Positions 25,796 through 35,574 are shown, counted from the first letter of the stretch. The stretch is DNA of 64,000 bases from Woeseiaceae bacterium (GCA_024640315.1 JAHEFF010000007.1:32894-96893), one strand, 5' to 3'. The notes: generated by a model not told the origin, from the sequence alone. Made by a program: numbers and translations.

Positions 25796-27415
25796 ATGCA
25801 TACCAGATTCCTGCTGCCGTTCGCCGCGTTTTCGATCTGCTTGCTGGGCGGTTGCAGCCCTGATTCAGGCGACCAGGACAACAAGCCGACTATGGTCGGG
25901 CAGTTGATTTCCGGTGGCCAGGTTTTCGATGGGTCGGGCGAGGCGCCTTTCGTCGCTGATGTAGGTGTCACCGATGGCAGAATCGTATTCATCGGCGATG
26001 CCGACAGTGCCAATGTGGCATCGGACGACGTCATTGATGCGCAGGGCCTCTGGGTGGCGCCTGGATTCATCGATGCGCACAGTCATGCTGTGCTGGATGA
26101 GGATTATGGTCGCGATGCCATTCCCTATTTGCGCCAGGGAATCACGACAGTCGTGCTTGGCCTCGATGGCGACGGAACCAGCGATACAGCGGTTCGGCTC
26201 GGATCCTGGCAGGAAAAGGGCATTGGCGTGAATGGCATCCATTTCGTCGGCCACGGCTACATTCGGGAAGCTGTTATGGGCCGTGAAAACCGGGAACCGA
26301 CAGACGTGGAGCTGGCAGACATGCGCGCGCATGTGCGCAAGGCGATGGACGAGGGCGCCTTCGGTCTGTCAACCGGGCTTTTCTATGTACCGGGAACTTA
26401 CGCATCCACCGAGGAGGTTATAGCCCTTGCCAAAGCGGCCGCGGAGTACGAGGGCGCAATTTACGATACGCATGATCGTGACCTGGGCGCCGTCTACCAG
26501 GGCATTGGTTATGAAGCTTCCGTTGAAGAAGGTATCCGGATCACCGAAGAGTCCGGTCTGCGTGGAATTTTCAGTCACTACAACTTGCAGGGTGCGCACA
26601 ATTATGGGCGTGCTGATGTGGGTGCCGCGCTGATCAACGATGCCCGCGAACGCGGCGTCGACATTTGGGCGGCACATCATCCTTATACGGCAACTCAAAG
26701 CAATCTGCGTTCATACACAATTCCGGATTGGGCTTCTGCCGGCGGCGACGAGGAAATGGTCGCGCGATTCGATGATCCTGAAATGTCCGATGAGATTACC
26801 GATGCGACGAATGCCATGCTTGAGATTCGTGGCGGCGCTGACAAGATCATGCTCGTCGATCCAAGGCCGGACCTGAATGGCAAGACGCTCGCCGATGTTG
26901 CCGGAGAGCGCGAACTGAGTCCTGCCGAAACCGTCAGGTGGATACTCCGCGACGGCAACGCTGTGGTCATGAATCTGGAACTCTACGATCACAACAACAC
27001 GCGCAGGCTGGCTCAGGAGCCCTGGATGATGACCTGTACGGACGGGCGGACGCCGCGCCCCGACCAGCCGATCACGCATCCGCGCACTTTCGGGGCGTTT
27101 CCGAAGAAGATGCGACACTTCGTTTTTGAGGAAGAGCTTCTCGCGCCGGAGTTCATGATCAGGAGCTTCTCCGGACTGGCTGCCGATTTCTACCGCCTGC
27201 CTGACCGGGGTTACCTGCGTGACGGTTATGTTGCAGACATTGTGGTTATCGACCCCGATCGATACCGTGACAAGGCGACGTTCGAGAACCCAAGGCAACT
27301 ATCGGAGGGTGTGGTTCACGCGCTGGTCAATGGCCGGTTTGCGATCAGGAATGGAGAGACCACCGGCACGCTCGCCGGCGTTCCGCTCAGGCGACCGCAA
27401 GCAGAATCGTATTGA
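25796..27415 (+). CDS. D-aminoacylase-like amidohydrolase lipoprotein, Cys-to-Asp metal-site variant
   Basis: Paralogue of the neighbouring deacylase, 539 residues, with lipobox LLGGC (Cys20). Metal-site residues His95 and His97 (AHSH), a histidine in YDTHDRD, a histidine in FSHYNLQG and an aspartate in TCTDG are kept. The bridging-ligand cysteine is replaced by Asp124 in LGLDGDG. The lysine seen in the SHLK motif of the relative is also changed. Either a different metal centre or a different substrate is likely. It is transcribed alone and ends one base before the convergent M16 peptidase gene. Confidence 0.88.
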   Translation: MHTRFLLPFAAFSICLLGGCSPDSGDQDNKPTMVGQLISGGQVFDGSGEAPFVADVGVTDGRIVFIGDADSANVASDDVIDAQGLWVAPGFIDAHSHAVLDEDYGRDAIPYLRQGITTVVLGLDGDGTSDTAVRLGSWQEKGIGVNGIHFVGHGYIREAVMGRENREPTDVELADMRAHVRKAMDEGAFGLSTGLFYVPGTYASTEEVIALAKAAAEYEGAIYDTHDRDLGAVYQGIGYEASVEEGIRITEESGLRGIFSHYNLQGAHNYGRADVGAALINDARERGVDIWAAHHPYTATQSNLRSYTIPDWASAGGDEEMVARFDDPEMSDEITDATNAMLEIRGGADKIMLVDPRPDLNGKTLADVAGERELSPAETVRWILRDGNAVVMNLELYDHNNTRRLAQEPWMMTCTDGRTPRPDQPITHPRTFGAFPKKMRHFVFEEELLAPEFMIRSFSGLAADFYRLPDRGYLRDGYVADIVVIDPDRYRDKATFENPRQLSEGVVHALVNGRFAIRNGETTGTLAGVPLRRPQAESY

Positions 27416-27416
27416 T

Positions 27417-28799
27417 CTAGTCGAGGAGATCCGTTGGCTTGCCGACCAATATGATCTGCATTCGCTCCGGTTGAATGAATTTTGTAGCAGCCTCGATTAC
27501 GTCTTCCTTACTGACAGCCTGAATGCGATCGATGTAACTGGCGGATCGTGAATGATCGCCGTAACGAAGTCGCTCGATGGCGAAATTCCGCGTGATAGCG
27601 TAACCGTCCAGGTAGCGAATCTGAAAAGACCCGTCGGCCAGGGCGCCTTTGGCGATGAACAACTCCTCGTCCGTCACTTCCTCTTCCTGGATCCGCTCGA
27701 TCTCCGTCATCATATTCTGAAAAATCGGCTTGATGACATCGTGGCGACTGTATGAACGAAACGTGTAACTGCCCGGCCCGAACCAGCGGGGTTCCAGGAA
27801 GCCGCTAGCGTCGTTCGTATAGCCATAGCGATAGCGCGTTTCAATTGTCATGCGCGTATACAGGTGACCGCCTGCGAGGATGTAGTTCATCACTTCGAGC
27901 GCCGCCTGGTCCGCCAGGGAAACCTCCGGCAATTCGTGTCCGAATACCAGCCAGCTCTGCAGCTTGTCAGCCGGGAACGTGTGTTGGCGAAGCTTGAGAC
28001 CGGCGATAACCGGCGCCCGCCGTATTGACGGAGGCTCGGTGAATGGCTGAGCTCCAAACAACTTCTCGATACGAGTCTGCATGACATCAGGATCGATATC
28101 ACCGGCAATGGCAAGTGTCATGTTGGCTGGAACGAATTGTTCTGCATGAAAGTCCGCGATGTCACTCGCCTCCAGTTCAGCAATATCGGCAGCTGTCGGC
28201 CGGTTGCCATACGGGTGATCCCGATAAAGCACTTCATAGAATCGATCCACTGCGGCGGACAGGGAGCCTTCGTAAAGCGCGGGACCCGATTCGCCACCAA
28301 GGTCCACTTCGCCGGGATCCGCTTTGGTGCGCGCGCGGGCCAGGGCCTCGCTACCGATGGACGGCTTGAGAATGGTACCGGCGAAAAGTTTCAGCGCAGC
28401 GTCGAGGTCCTCGGTCGGCACGTTAAGCGTGACCTCGGTCCATTCATCGTGCATATCGACCGAGAATTCTGCGGTCATGTACTTTAGCGCCGAACGAAAG
28501 TCGACCGCATCGGCTGGCCCCAGCAGCAGGGCCTCCGCCAGGACCTCAGCGGTACCGGTCTTGTCATCGCTTGTCTTGCCGGTCCTGATAAAAGCACTCA
28601 TTGTTACAAGTGGCACCTGATCCGCCCTGGCGACATAGGCGACCAGGCCATTACCGAGCGACAACTGGAAGTCTGTCGGATCGGGGCGGGTAAAATCGCT
28701 GTCCGGTAGCTTCATTTGTGTCGGGTGTTCAAACTCCTGAGCCCCGGCAGGTGCAGAGAGGACGATCGCAACCAGGAAGAAAGTCATTATCCGCTTCAT
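27417..28799 (-). CDS. M16 family peptidase, probably non-catalytic subunit
   Basis: Exported M16 (pitrilysin-like) protein of 460 residues with a signal peptide ending near AGAQE. It has the tandem M16 fold but lacks the HxxEH zinc motif at the expected place (after FIRTGKTSDD), as is usual for the inactive partner of a two-gene M16 pair. Its ATG overlaps the stop of the upstream catalytic subunit gene by 4 bases, so the two are probably made in equal amounts as a periplasmic heterodimer. Confidence 0.88.
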   Translation of the reverse strand: MKRIMTFFLVAIVLSAPAGAQEFEHPTQMKLPDSDFTRPDPTDFQLSLGNGLVAYVARADQVPLVTMSAFIRTGKTSDDKTGTAEVLAEALLLGPADAVDFRSALKYMTAEFSVDMHDEWTEVTLNVPTEDLDAALKLFAGTILKPSIGSEALARARTKADPGEVDLGGESGPALYEGSLSAAVDRFYEVLYRDHPYGNRPTAADIAELEASDIADFHAEQFVPANMTLAIAGDIDPDVMQTRIEKLFGAQPFTEPPSIRRAPVIAGLKLRQHTFPADKLQSWLVFGHELPEVSLADQAALEVMNYILAGGHLYTRMTIETRYRYGYTNDASGFLEPRWFGPGSYTFRSYSRHDVIKPIFQNMMTEIERIQEEEVTDEELFIAKGALADGSFQIRYLDGYAITRNFAIERLRYGDHSRSASYIDRIQAVSKEDVIEAATKFIQPERMQIILVGKPTDLLD

Positions 28800-30322
28800 T
28801 CCTCTGCTCCTTCGGGCGTAACAATACCGACAGACCGGTTCCTGGCCACAAAGTAGGTGTCAATGAGCCGTGCGATATCGTCAGCCGTCGTCTGGTCCCG
28901 TGCCTCCAGGTAGGGCGCGAGTGATTGCCAGCTGTCCATAACCTGGAAATGGCCGATCTGAAAAGCGAGCGCATTGGGATCGGCTGCAGTTCGATACCAC
29001 TCGGTTCTAAGCCTCTTTTTCGCCAGTGCCACATCTGCGTCGGCAAGCGGTTCTTCGGCAAGTCGCCTGAGCTCGGCCAGCAGAATTTTCTCTATGTCGG
29101 CAATCTCATCAGGATCACTGATCAGCACCTCAATATTGATCGAAGCGGGCACACCAAATCGCTCTGTATGCACGACGCGGGTATTGATATTGACCTTTTC
29201 GCCAGCTGCCCTGGCATTCAGTAGCGACTGCAGTTGCGGCTGCAATGCCTCGGCAAGCACATCGAAAGCCGGTCGATCCGGGTGACCGACACCGGGTACC
29301 TGGTAACGGAACTCTATTCTCGGCGCAAGCTTGTTGCTTCTCCACACCAGGCGTTTTTCAGCCGACGGCAGTGGTTCCCGCCCCTGGTACCGCGGCGGCT
29401 CAGGTCGACGTTCCATGTGCCCGAAGTATTTTTCAACCTTCGGTACCATGTCCTCGAGCGTGACACCGCCAATAAAGATCAGCGTGGTGTTGTTCGGCAC
29501 GAAATAGTCTTCGTACAGTTCGCGCTGGTAGCGTCGCGTGTATTGATTGAAATCGTTCGCATAACCTTCGGGTACGTAGACCATTGAAGCGCGCCCGACG
29601 AGTGAATTCATCGCTTCCCGATATTCCGTGTCGGGACGATTGAGATCGCCCAGGCGTTGTTCGACCAGAATCATCCGTTCGGCGTCAAAATTCCTGAACA
29701 CGGAATTCTGCATTCGGTCGGCTTCGACCCGGAGAAAAAGTTCGACGCGGTTTGCAGGGAGGTCCAGGTCAAATTTCATGTACTCCTGCTCGGTGGTGGC
29801 CGTTAGGCGAGAACCACCGTAGGCCTGGTACCACTTTTTCATCGGTCCCTCGTCATTCAGTTCGAGCACCTGCTGATTGAGCGAGTCAATCAGGCCCTGC
29901 AATTCTTCGATTCGCGGCGTTGTTGCCTGGTGTTGGTAGTCATGGAATACACCGCGCTCGCGAAGATCGTTCCTGGCGCGATTGCGTTCTTCTTCGAGTT
30001 CGTCCTCAGCCAGTTGAATCTGCTTGTGAAGTTCCTGTTCTCGTTTCCAGTCACGGGAGCCAAGCGATGGCGTTCCCTTGAACATCAGGTGTTCGAGAAA
30101 ATGCGCCGAGCCAAACTGACCAGGCGTTTCATTGAGCGCGCCCATATCGGTAAAGATCTTGCTGACAACCCTCGACTCATCTGGACGTTCGATGACGAGC
30201 AACCTCAGGCCGTTTTCAAAAACGTGCTCCCGAATGGGAAGTTGGTTTTCGTAGTCGGCAGCGTAAGCTGAATTCACGCCAAGCAGAAAAGTGCCGAGCA
30301 AGGCTAACCGGATTAGTCGCAT
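28796..30322 (-). CDS. M16 family zinc peptidase, catalytic subunit
   Basis: Exported zinc peptidase of 508 residues with a signal peptide (cleavage near AYAAD). The inverted zinc motif HFLEH is at residues 74-78. A charged, helical insertion of about 60 residues (rich in Glu, Arg and Gln) follows, as in other bacterial M16 proteins of this type. It should degrade peptides in the periplasm together with the downstream partner. GGAAG precedes the ATG. Confidence 0.92.
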   Translation of the reverse strand: MRLIRLALLGTFLLGVNSAYAADYENQLPIREHVFENGLRLLVIERPDESRVVSKIFTDMGALNETPGQFGSAHFLEHLMFKGTPSLGSRDWKREQELHKQIQLAEDELEEERNRARNDLRERGVFHDYQHQATTPRIEELQGLIDSLNQQVLELNDEGPMKKWYQAYGGSRLTATTEQEYMKFDLDLPANRVELFLRVEADRMQNSVFRNFDAERMILVEQRLGDLNRPDTEYREAMNSLVGRASMVYVPEGYANDFNQYTRRYQRELYEDYFVPNNTTLIFIGGVTLEDMVPKVEKYFGHMERRPEPPRYQGREPLPSAEKRLVWRSNKLAPRIEFRYQVPGVGHPDRPAFDVLAEALQPQLQSLLNARAAGEKVNINTRVVHTERFGVPASINIEVLISDPDEIADIEKILLAELRRLAEEPLADADVALAKKRLRTEWYRTAADPNALAFQIGHFQVMDSWQSLAPYLEARDQTTADDIARLIDTYFVARNRSVGIVTPEGAEE

Positions 30323-30353
30323 GGGTCTTCCTGTATTGTTGTCCGCTTGTTTT

Positions 30354-31415
30354 CTATTGATGGCTCAGGGACGTCGCCTGCCCTGTGCCGCGTGCTGCGG
30401 GTTCGACGATCTTGAATTCGAGAAGATTATACAGGTCTCTGATGTGGCGACGACGAGTGTCTCCAGGCAGGCTGCTGGAGGTTGTGACTACGACCAGGTC
30501 CAGGTCTTTGACGAGCAGGATGAACTGGCCACCGTAGCCCCAGGCATAGGCGGTGGGAATGCCGGCCATATCCCGCAGCCACCACCCGTATCCATAGCGT
30601 CTTTCCTCGTTACGTGGCGATTGTACGCGCGGCGTCAGCGACTGCTCGACCCACGATGGAGAAATGACCTGGCGTCCATTGGCCTGGCCGTTGTTGATGT
30701 AAAGCTCGCCGAAAGCCAGCATTTGCCTTGGCGTGAACTCCATGTTGTTACCACCGAAGTAGATACCTTGGGGGTCCTGCGGCCACGCGGCGATCTCTAT
30801 TTCCAGCGGAGCGCCGAGATATTGGCGTGCAAATTCCAGCGTCGACCGACCGGTGGCCCGTGTCAGTATGGCGGACAACAAATGCGTATTGCCGGTGCTG
30901 TAATGCATTTGGGTGCCAGGTGTCGAAAGCACGGGCTGCTCAAGCGCAAATCCGACCCAGTCGTTGCTCAAGACCCATGCGCCGTAGTTGTAGAAGCTGG
31001 TGGTCTCCAGACCCGCCTGCATCGACAGAAGATTGCCAATGGTTATAGCGCGCTTTGCGGCAGCAGCCTCGCCCTCTAGTCGGTCTCCGTAATAATCGGA
31101 TATCGGCTGGTCAAGTCCGGGGACGTGACCGCGCTCGATCGCAATCCCTATCAACGCCGACATTACAGATTTTGAAACTGACTTGACGTTGGCGGCGCGC
31201 CGTGGCGACTGCCCGTTGAAATATTCTTCAAGAATCAGATTCCCGTCGTGGCTTATCAGGAGGCTGTGCAGGCGTGGCATCTGGTTGGCGGCTTGCAGCG
31301 CTTCACCGAACAACGAATCGTCGATTGCCAATGGTTCAGCGGCGGGCGATGGCGTGATCCAAAGCAGCAAACTTGCGAGCAGGGCGGTAGTAACAGGCGC
31401 GATTCGATCTTTCAT
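30354..31415 (-). CDS. serine hydrolase, beta-lactamase / esterase class C fold
   Basis: Exported penicillin-binding-protein-like hydrolase of 353 residues from the ATG used here; signal peptide cleavage near PSPAAE. The SxxK motif is SVSK (in VKSVSKSVM) and the second motif is Tyr in HYSTGN. The third motif is a WGYGG sequence instead of KTG, as in family VIII esterases and 6-aminohexanoate-oligomer hydrolases. Its substrate is unknown: a beta-lactam, D-peptide, ester or amide are all possible. A longer start 33 bases upstream would overlap the preceding gene and is not favoured. Confidence 0.82.
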   Translation of the reverse strand: MKDRIAPVTTALLASLLLWITPSPAAEPLAIDDSLFGEALQAANQMPRLHSLLISHDGNLILEEYFNGQSPRRAANVKSVSKSVMSALIGIAIERGHVPGLDQPISDYYGDRLEGEAAAAKRAITIGNLLSMQAGLETTSFYNYGAWVLSNDWVGFALEQPVLSTPGTQMHYSTGNTHLLSAILTRATGRSTLEFARQYLGAPLEIEIAAWPQDPQGIYFGGNNMEFTPRQMLAFGELYINNGQANGRQVISPSWVEQSLTPRVQSPRNEERRYGYGWWLRDMAGIPTAYAWGYGGQFILLVKDLDLVVVTTSSSLPGDTRRRHIRDLYNLLEFKIVEPAARGTGQATSLSHQ

Positions 31416-31437
31416 TCTTAAGCGTGACGAACCAGGA

Positions 31438-31665
31438 TCAGTAATCATTGACAGGATTCAGGATCTGGCGGAGTTCTTCCCGTTCGGCACAGATGCATTT
31501 CTGGGTCTTACCGCCATAGACGGTGCAGGAATACGTGGTGCCTTTTGGACAAACGGATTTCGCCCTGACGTTAACTTGCATCGGTTCTTCACTCGTCGCG
31601 CAGCCGCTGAGGAGCAAGGAGGCCGAGAGAATAGTTGCAGGGCGAATGTTTAAGCGCATGTCCAT
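31438..31665 (-). CDS. small cysteine-containing lipoprotein, unknown
   Basis: A predicted lipoprotein of about 75 residues with lipobox LLSGC. The mature part of about 55 residues has four cysteines (VCPKG, YSCTV and KCIC), suggesting two disulfides in the periplasm. I recognise no family. No clear ribosome binding site is visible; an ATG six bases downstream is equally possible. It lies between a terminator and the serine hydrolase gene. Confidence 0.6.
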   Translation of the reverse strand: MDMRLNIRPATILSASLLLSGCATSEEPMQVNVRAKSVCPKGTTYSCTVYGGKTQKCICAEREELRQILNPVNDY

Positions 31666-31695
31666 ATAGAACAAAGTGTAGGAGAAAAATTCAAC

Positions 31696-31725
31696 AAAAA
31701 AAGCCCCTTACTCCGTAAGGGGCTT
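31696..31725 (-). terminator. rho-independent terminator
   Basis: On the minus strand AAGCCCCTTA pairs with TAAGGGGCTT around a five-base loop and is followed by a run of seven T. It ends the 195-residue exported protein gene; the other strand also has a T-rich tail, so it may act both ways. Confidence 0.9.
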
Positions 31726-31749
31726 TTCTTTGCTGAAAGGTCAGGATTG

Positions 31750-32337
31750 CTACTGAATTTCAATGTGCTTTTTGATTACATGGACCTGCTTGCCATCGCC
31801 GCTGCCGTCGATGAAGGTGACTTCTTCGTTATTTCCGGCAGAGATCAACACTGACCGAATGCTCTCTTTGACTGAGTCGTCGAGAGGCGTAGCGGAGATG
31901 ATTGTGACGCCGTCGGGATGGTGAGCCTGCATCATATGGGCGCCATCGCCCATCACTTCGATGTCGATATTTTCATGGACACCGTCCATTTTCATTACCC
32001 TGACATCGATGTCACCGGGATGGCCGTCCGCTTTGACAAAGCCATGCGCGCCCATGTCGGGAACCACGATCGTTTCGCCTTCGATATCGAACTGCATGCC
32101 ATCGTTGGTACGCGTGACCGTGACTTCACGGCCGGACTCGCCGCTAATGGTCTTCGATTCGCCGACTGCGAGGTCGTCCAGATCGAGGTCATTGCTGACC
32201 CAGTGGACCTCCCTGTCATCGCCTGAACCATCATCTGAAACCATGACTTTGAGTTCTATTTTCTTCTCGACTTCCTGTGCCGAAACGACACCAAAAGCGA
32301 GCAACACCGCGATTGCGGTGAGTTTCATCAGTTTCAT
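31750..32337 (-). CDS. exported acidic protein of unknown function
   Basis: A 195-residue protein with a clear signal peptide (cleavage near VVSAQE). The mature part is acidic, rich in Asp, Gly and Val, with a central segment rich in Met and His (HMMQAHH) and repeated short beta-type stretches (VRVMKMDGV, IDIEVMGDG). No domain is recognised. Metal binding is conceivable from the His/Met cluster but unproven. It has its own terminator and appears to be a single-gene unit. Confidence 0.75.
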   Translation of the reverse strand: MKLMKLTAIAVLLAFGVVSAQEVEKKIELKVMVSDDGSGDDREVHWVSNDLDLDDLAVGESKTISGESGREVTVTRTNDGMQFDIEGETIVVPDMGAHGFVKADGHPGDIDVRVMKMDGVHENIDIEVMGDGAHMMQAHHPDGVTIISATPLDDSVKESIRSVLISAGNNEEVTFIDGSGDGKQVHVIKKHIEIQ

Positions 32338-32415
32338 TGCGTGCTACCCCGTTATTTTATGTTGCAGTCTAGCATTGATGCGGTGTCAGCTGATTTGGTC
32401 GCAGCGATACATATC

Positions 32416-33984
32416 TTATTGATTACATTGAAGTCTTTGAAGGTTAACAACTTCCCCGGGCAATCCGGGTACGCGCTCACCGTCGGCGATAGCCGGAGTG
32501 CCGTTGACTAAAAGGTGGATAACGCCTGTCGACAGCAATGTCGGATTCTGGAAATCAGCAACCGGTGTGAAGTTTTCCAGGTCGAGGATGGCGATGTCCG
32601 CCTTGCGTCCCTCGGCGAGGTAGCCGCGGTCACACAACGAGAAGAAATCTGCGACGAGCCCGGAGCTGCGGTGCACGAATTGCTCCATCGGCATCAACTC
32701 GCCTTCAACGACCAGGTCGCGGTATGCCTTGGGATAGGAGGCGTACTTTCTAGGGTGACCATTCGAGCCGTCTGAACCTGTCATCACCCATGGTTGGATT
32801 GCGATGGCAGCCATGTCGTCGGGATTCATGTTGAATGAGGCAATTGACGGGTTCCCGCTGCGCACCACTTCAACCGCTGCATCGACGGGTTCCGAGCCCA
32901 TCTGTTCTGCAATCTCGCCCAGGGTCATGCCACGCCATTCACTCTCGCCCGTGACCAGCAGAGAATCCTTGCCTCCACGGCGCCAAAGGTTTGCCTCCAT
33001 CTCTTCACGAATACGATCCTGAAGATCCGGATTATCCAACCTGCCGAACATGGCCTCAGTGGAGTCCGCCCGTACCCAGTCCGGGATCAGTGCGCTCGCG
33101 AATCGTGTACCCGACGCTCGCCAGGGATACTGATCGGCAGTGACGTCGACGCCTCTTTCCCTTGCCGCCGCGACCAGCGCAATAATGTCGCCGCTTTGTC
33201 CCCATACATCCCGGCCCAGTGCTTTGAGGTGAGCTGCGTGTACGGGAATATTCGCCTCTTCGCCGATCTGAATCAGTTCCCTGATTGAGCCGAGAACACC
33301 GATGTTGTAAGAACTTTCGTCCCGCATATGCGAGTCGTAGACGCCGCCGTACTCCGCGGCGACTTTCGCCAGCTCGATGACTTCTTCGGTCTCGGCAAAA
33401 TTGCCGGGCGTGTAAAACAGGCCGCTGGACAGCCCGAGGGCACCCGCCCGCATGTCTTCTGCGACGAGTTCGCGCATTTGCTCGAGTTCTTGATCTGTTG
33501 GTGCGCGGTTCTCAAGCCCCATGGCTTTTTCCCGTACGGTGCCGTGACCAACGAAGAAAGCGACGTTCGTGCCGATGCCCTGGGACTGCATTTTCGATAC
33601 ACCTTCGGCCCGCTCGGGAATGCCCCTGCCGTCGTTGCCGATAAATACCGTGGTTACGCCCTGCGTCAGGTAGTTGATGTTGGCGCTTGTCTCAACGTCG
33701 AAAACCTCGTCTTCGGCATGCGTGTGTGGATCGATGAATCCGGGCACAACAGCCAGTCCGCCGGCATCGATGATCTGCCCGGCATCCGCGTCAGCGGCAG
33801 CATCCATAGACACGATTCGGTCTCCGCTAATGCCGATGTTCGCGGTTCCCGGTGTTGCGAGGGAACCGTCGTAGACGGTGCCGTTGACAATCAGGATATC
33901 GTAGCGGGCAGCCTCTTCACCGGGGCCGCAAGCGGCGACCAGCAGCAGCGCGGATAAACAAAGCAGTTGTGCAACGTGTTTCAT
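32416..33984 (-). CDS. D-aminoacylase-like amidohydrolase lipoprotein, second Cys-to-Asp variant
   Basis: Third deacylase paralogue in the window, 522 residues, with lipobox VAACG. Kept metal-site elements are His87/His89 (PHTHA), a histidine in YDSHMRD, a histidine in AAHLKALG and an aspartate in GSDGS. The cysteine of the family is replaced by Asp118 in IGNDGRG, the same change as in the paralogue 7 kb to the left. It follows the MATE transporter gene by 10 bases and is probably co-transcribed with it. Likely hydrolyses an N-acyl or related amide substrate in the envelope. Confidence 0.88.
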   Translation of the reverse strand: MKHVAQLLCLSALLLVAACGPGEEAARYDILIVNGTVYDGSLATPGTANIGISGDRIVSMDAAADADAGQIIDAGGLAVVPGFIDPHTHAEDEVFDVETSANINYLTQGVTTVFIGNDGRGIPERAEGVSKMQSQGIGTNVAFFVGHGTVREKAMGLENRAPTDQELEQMRELVAEDMRAGALGLSSGLFYTPGNFAETEEVIELAKVAAEYGGVYDSHMRDESSYNIGVLGSIRELIQIGEEANIPVHAAHLKALGRDVWGQSGDIIALVAAARERGVDVTADQYPWRASGTRFASALIPDWVRADSTEAMFGRLDNPDLQDRIREEMEANLWRRGGKDSLLVTGESEWRGMTLGEIAEQMGSEPVDAAVEVVRSGNPSIASFNMNPDDMAAIAIQPWVMTGSDGSNGHPRKYASYPKAYRDLVVEGELMPMEQFVHRSSGLVADFFSLCDRGYLAEGRKADIAILDLENFTPVADFQNPTLLSTGVIHLLVNGTPAIADGERVPGLPGEVVNLQRLQCNQ

Positions 33985-33994
33985 GGTTCTGTCC

Positions 33995-35377
33995 TCAGAT
34001 TATCTGCAGCGATTGTTCCGCAGATCGCAGTCGATGGGCAAATCGCCAGTACATCAGGATATTGGAAAAAAAGACGCCTGCCACCAGGCCCCACCAAAGA
34101 CCGGCGGCGCCATAGCCCAACGGGAAACAAAGCCAGATGCCGGAACCGAGGCCCACCGCCCAGTAGCCAGCCATTGAAATCCATAGTGGCGACTTCGTGT
34201 CGCGCAGGCCTCGAATGGCATTCGCGACGACTATAAGCACTCCGTCAAGCAGCAAAAACATGCCGGCAGAAACGGAAAAGCTAACCGACAAGCGCAGCAC
34301 GGCTTCATTTTCGGGATCGCTGACGTCCAGAAAGATCCCGACAAGCGCCTCGGGAAATATCCACAACACCAGGGCGGCAGCAAAGGTGGTCAGTGCTGCG
34401 AGAACGAAAGAAATATTGGCAGATTGCCGGGAGGCGCCGGCCGAACGAAGTCCAATGCCATATGCCACACGCACCCTGACTGCCTCTCCAAGCGCTGCGG
34501 ACGCACTAAGGGCCAGGTAGATCACGCTATAGACAATCTGTTGTGCGGCCAGCGTCGCCGCACCGATGATACCGACAACGACAGCAGCGACGGTAAACAT
34601 GGCGCCATTAAGAAATTGCGTAGCCGAAATCGGAATGCCGAGCGCGAACATTTCCCGCAGCAAACTGCGATTAATGTGTCGCGGCACAATCAATGGACGG
34701 TGTTGACTGAGGTGCTTTGACTTCAGTACATGAACAACCAATGCGCCGAACATGATCCAGTTCACGATGGTCGTGCCGATGCCTGCCCCAACAACACCCA
34801 TGGCCGGGAAACCGAACTTGCCGAAAACCAGCGTGTAGTTCAACGCAACATTCAACCCGAGTGCCGCGACCGTAATCCAGCCGACTGCCGCGGACCTGGA
34901 AAGCGCCGTAATGTAGTTGCGCAGAACAACAAACCACAACGCCGGAAACACCGACCAGGCAATTACCCTGGAGTAATCCGTAATCAGCTGAACGATTTCC
35001 GGATCCTGGTTGGCCCAGCCGAGTACCGGCCCGAGATACCATACGCAGAGCACGACCGGGATGCTGGTGATTGTCGCCGCGATCATGCCCTGTTCACTGG
35101 CCTCGACCACGCCCTTGTCGTCGCCAGCACCGAGGTTTTGAGCTGCAATGACGCCGACAATCGAGATGACGCCCATGCCGATCAGCAGCAGCACCCAGAA
35201 CCAGTCGCCGGCGAGCCCGACAGCAGCCAGTTCATTGCTGCCCAGGCGGCCGACAATGATCATGTCGGTGATGACCATGCCCATCTCTGCGACAAATGCC
35301 GCAGTCAGCGGAAGACTGATGCCGAGGATGGTACGGGTCTCATCCTGCCAGCCCGGTTTTTCGGCTTGCCTTTGCAA
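33995..35377 (-). CDS. MATE family efflux transporter
   Basis: Twelve-helix cation antiporter of 460 residues, normal for MATE proteins, exporting drugs or metabolites with H+ or Na+. Family features include the first-helix region SLPLTAAFVAEMGMVITDMIIVG and the duplicated second half starting at PISATQFLNGAMF. A TTG start with AAGGAAG upstream gives the usual MATE length; a TTG 54 bases further upstream has no ribosome site. It precedes an amidohydrolase lipoprotein gene in the same transcript. Confidence 0.88.
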   Translation of the reverse strand: MQRQAEKPGWQDETRTILGISLPLTAAFVAEMGMVITDMIIVGRLGSNELAAVGLAGDWFWVLLLIGMGVISIVGVIAAQNLGAGDDKGVVEASEQGMIAATITSIPVVLCVWYLGPVLGWANQDPEIVQLITDYSRVIAWSVFPALWFVVLRNYITALSRSAAVGWITVAALGLNVALNYTLVFGKFGFPAMGVVGAGIGTTIVNWIMFGALVVHVLKSKHLSQHRPLIVPRHINRSLLREMFALGIPISATQFLNGAMFTVAAVVVGIIGAATLAAQQIVYSVIYLALSASAALGEAVRVRVAYGIGLRSAGASRQSANISFVLAALTTFAAALVLWIFPEALVGIFLDVSDPENEAVLRLSVSFSVSAGMFLLLDGVLIVVANAIRGLRDTKSPLWISMAGYWAVGLGSGIWLCFPLGYGAAGLWWGLVAGVFFSNILMYWRFAHRLRSAEQSLQII

Positions 35378-35574
35378 TGAAGCTGCTTCCTTTACCGTGA
35401 TCGCTTTGCTGTTTTGATAGCCAGCAGGCAACTATCAACAAATACAAGCCTTGCGGCAAGCGATGGAGGTCATATGCCTCACCATGTAAAACGCCCCAAT
35501 GCAGGAAGCTGGATCAACGATATCGAGGAGTCACGTCTGAATCGGGACGTTCTGTCTGCGGCTCAATAGATGGA

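Noticed and set aside
30354..31415. Beta-lactamase resistance gene
   Set aside because: The SxxK fold is shared by many esterases and amidases, the KTG motif is absent and there is no ampR-type regulator.
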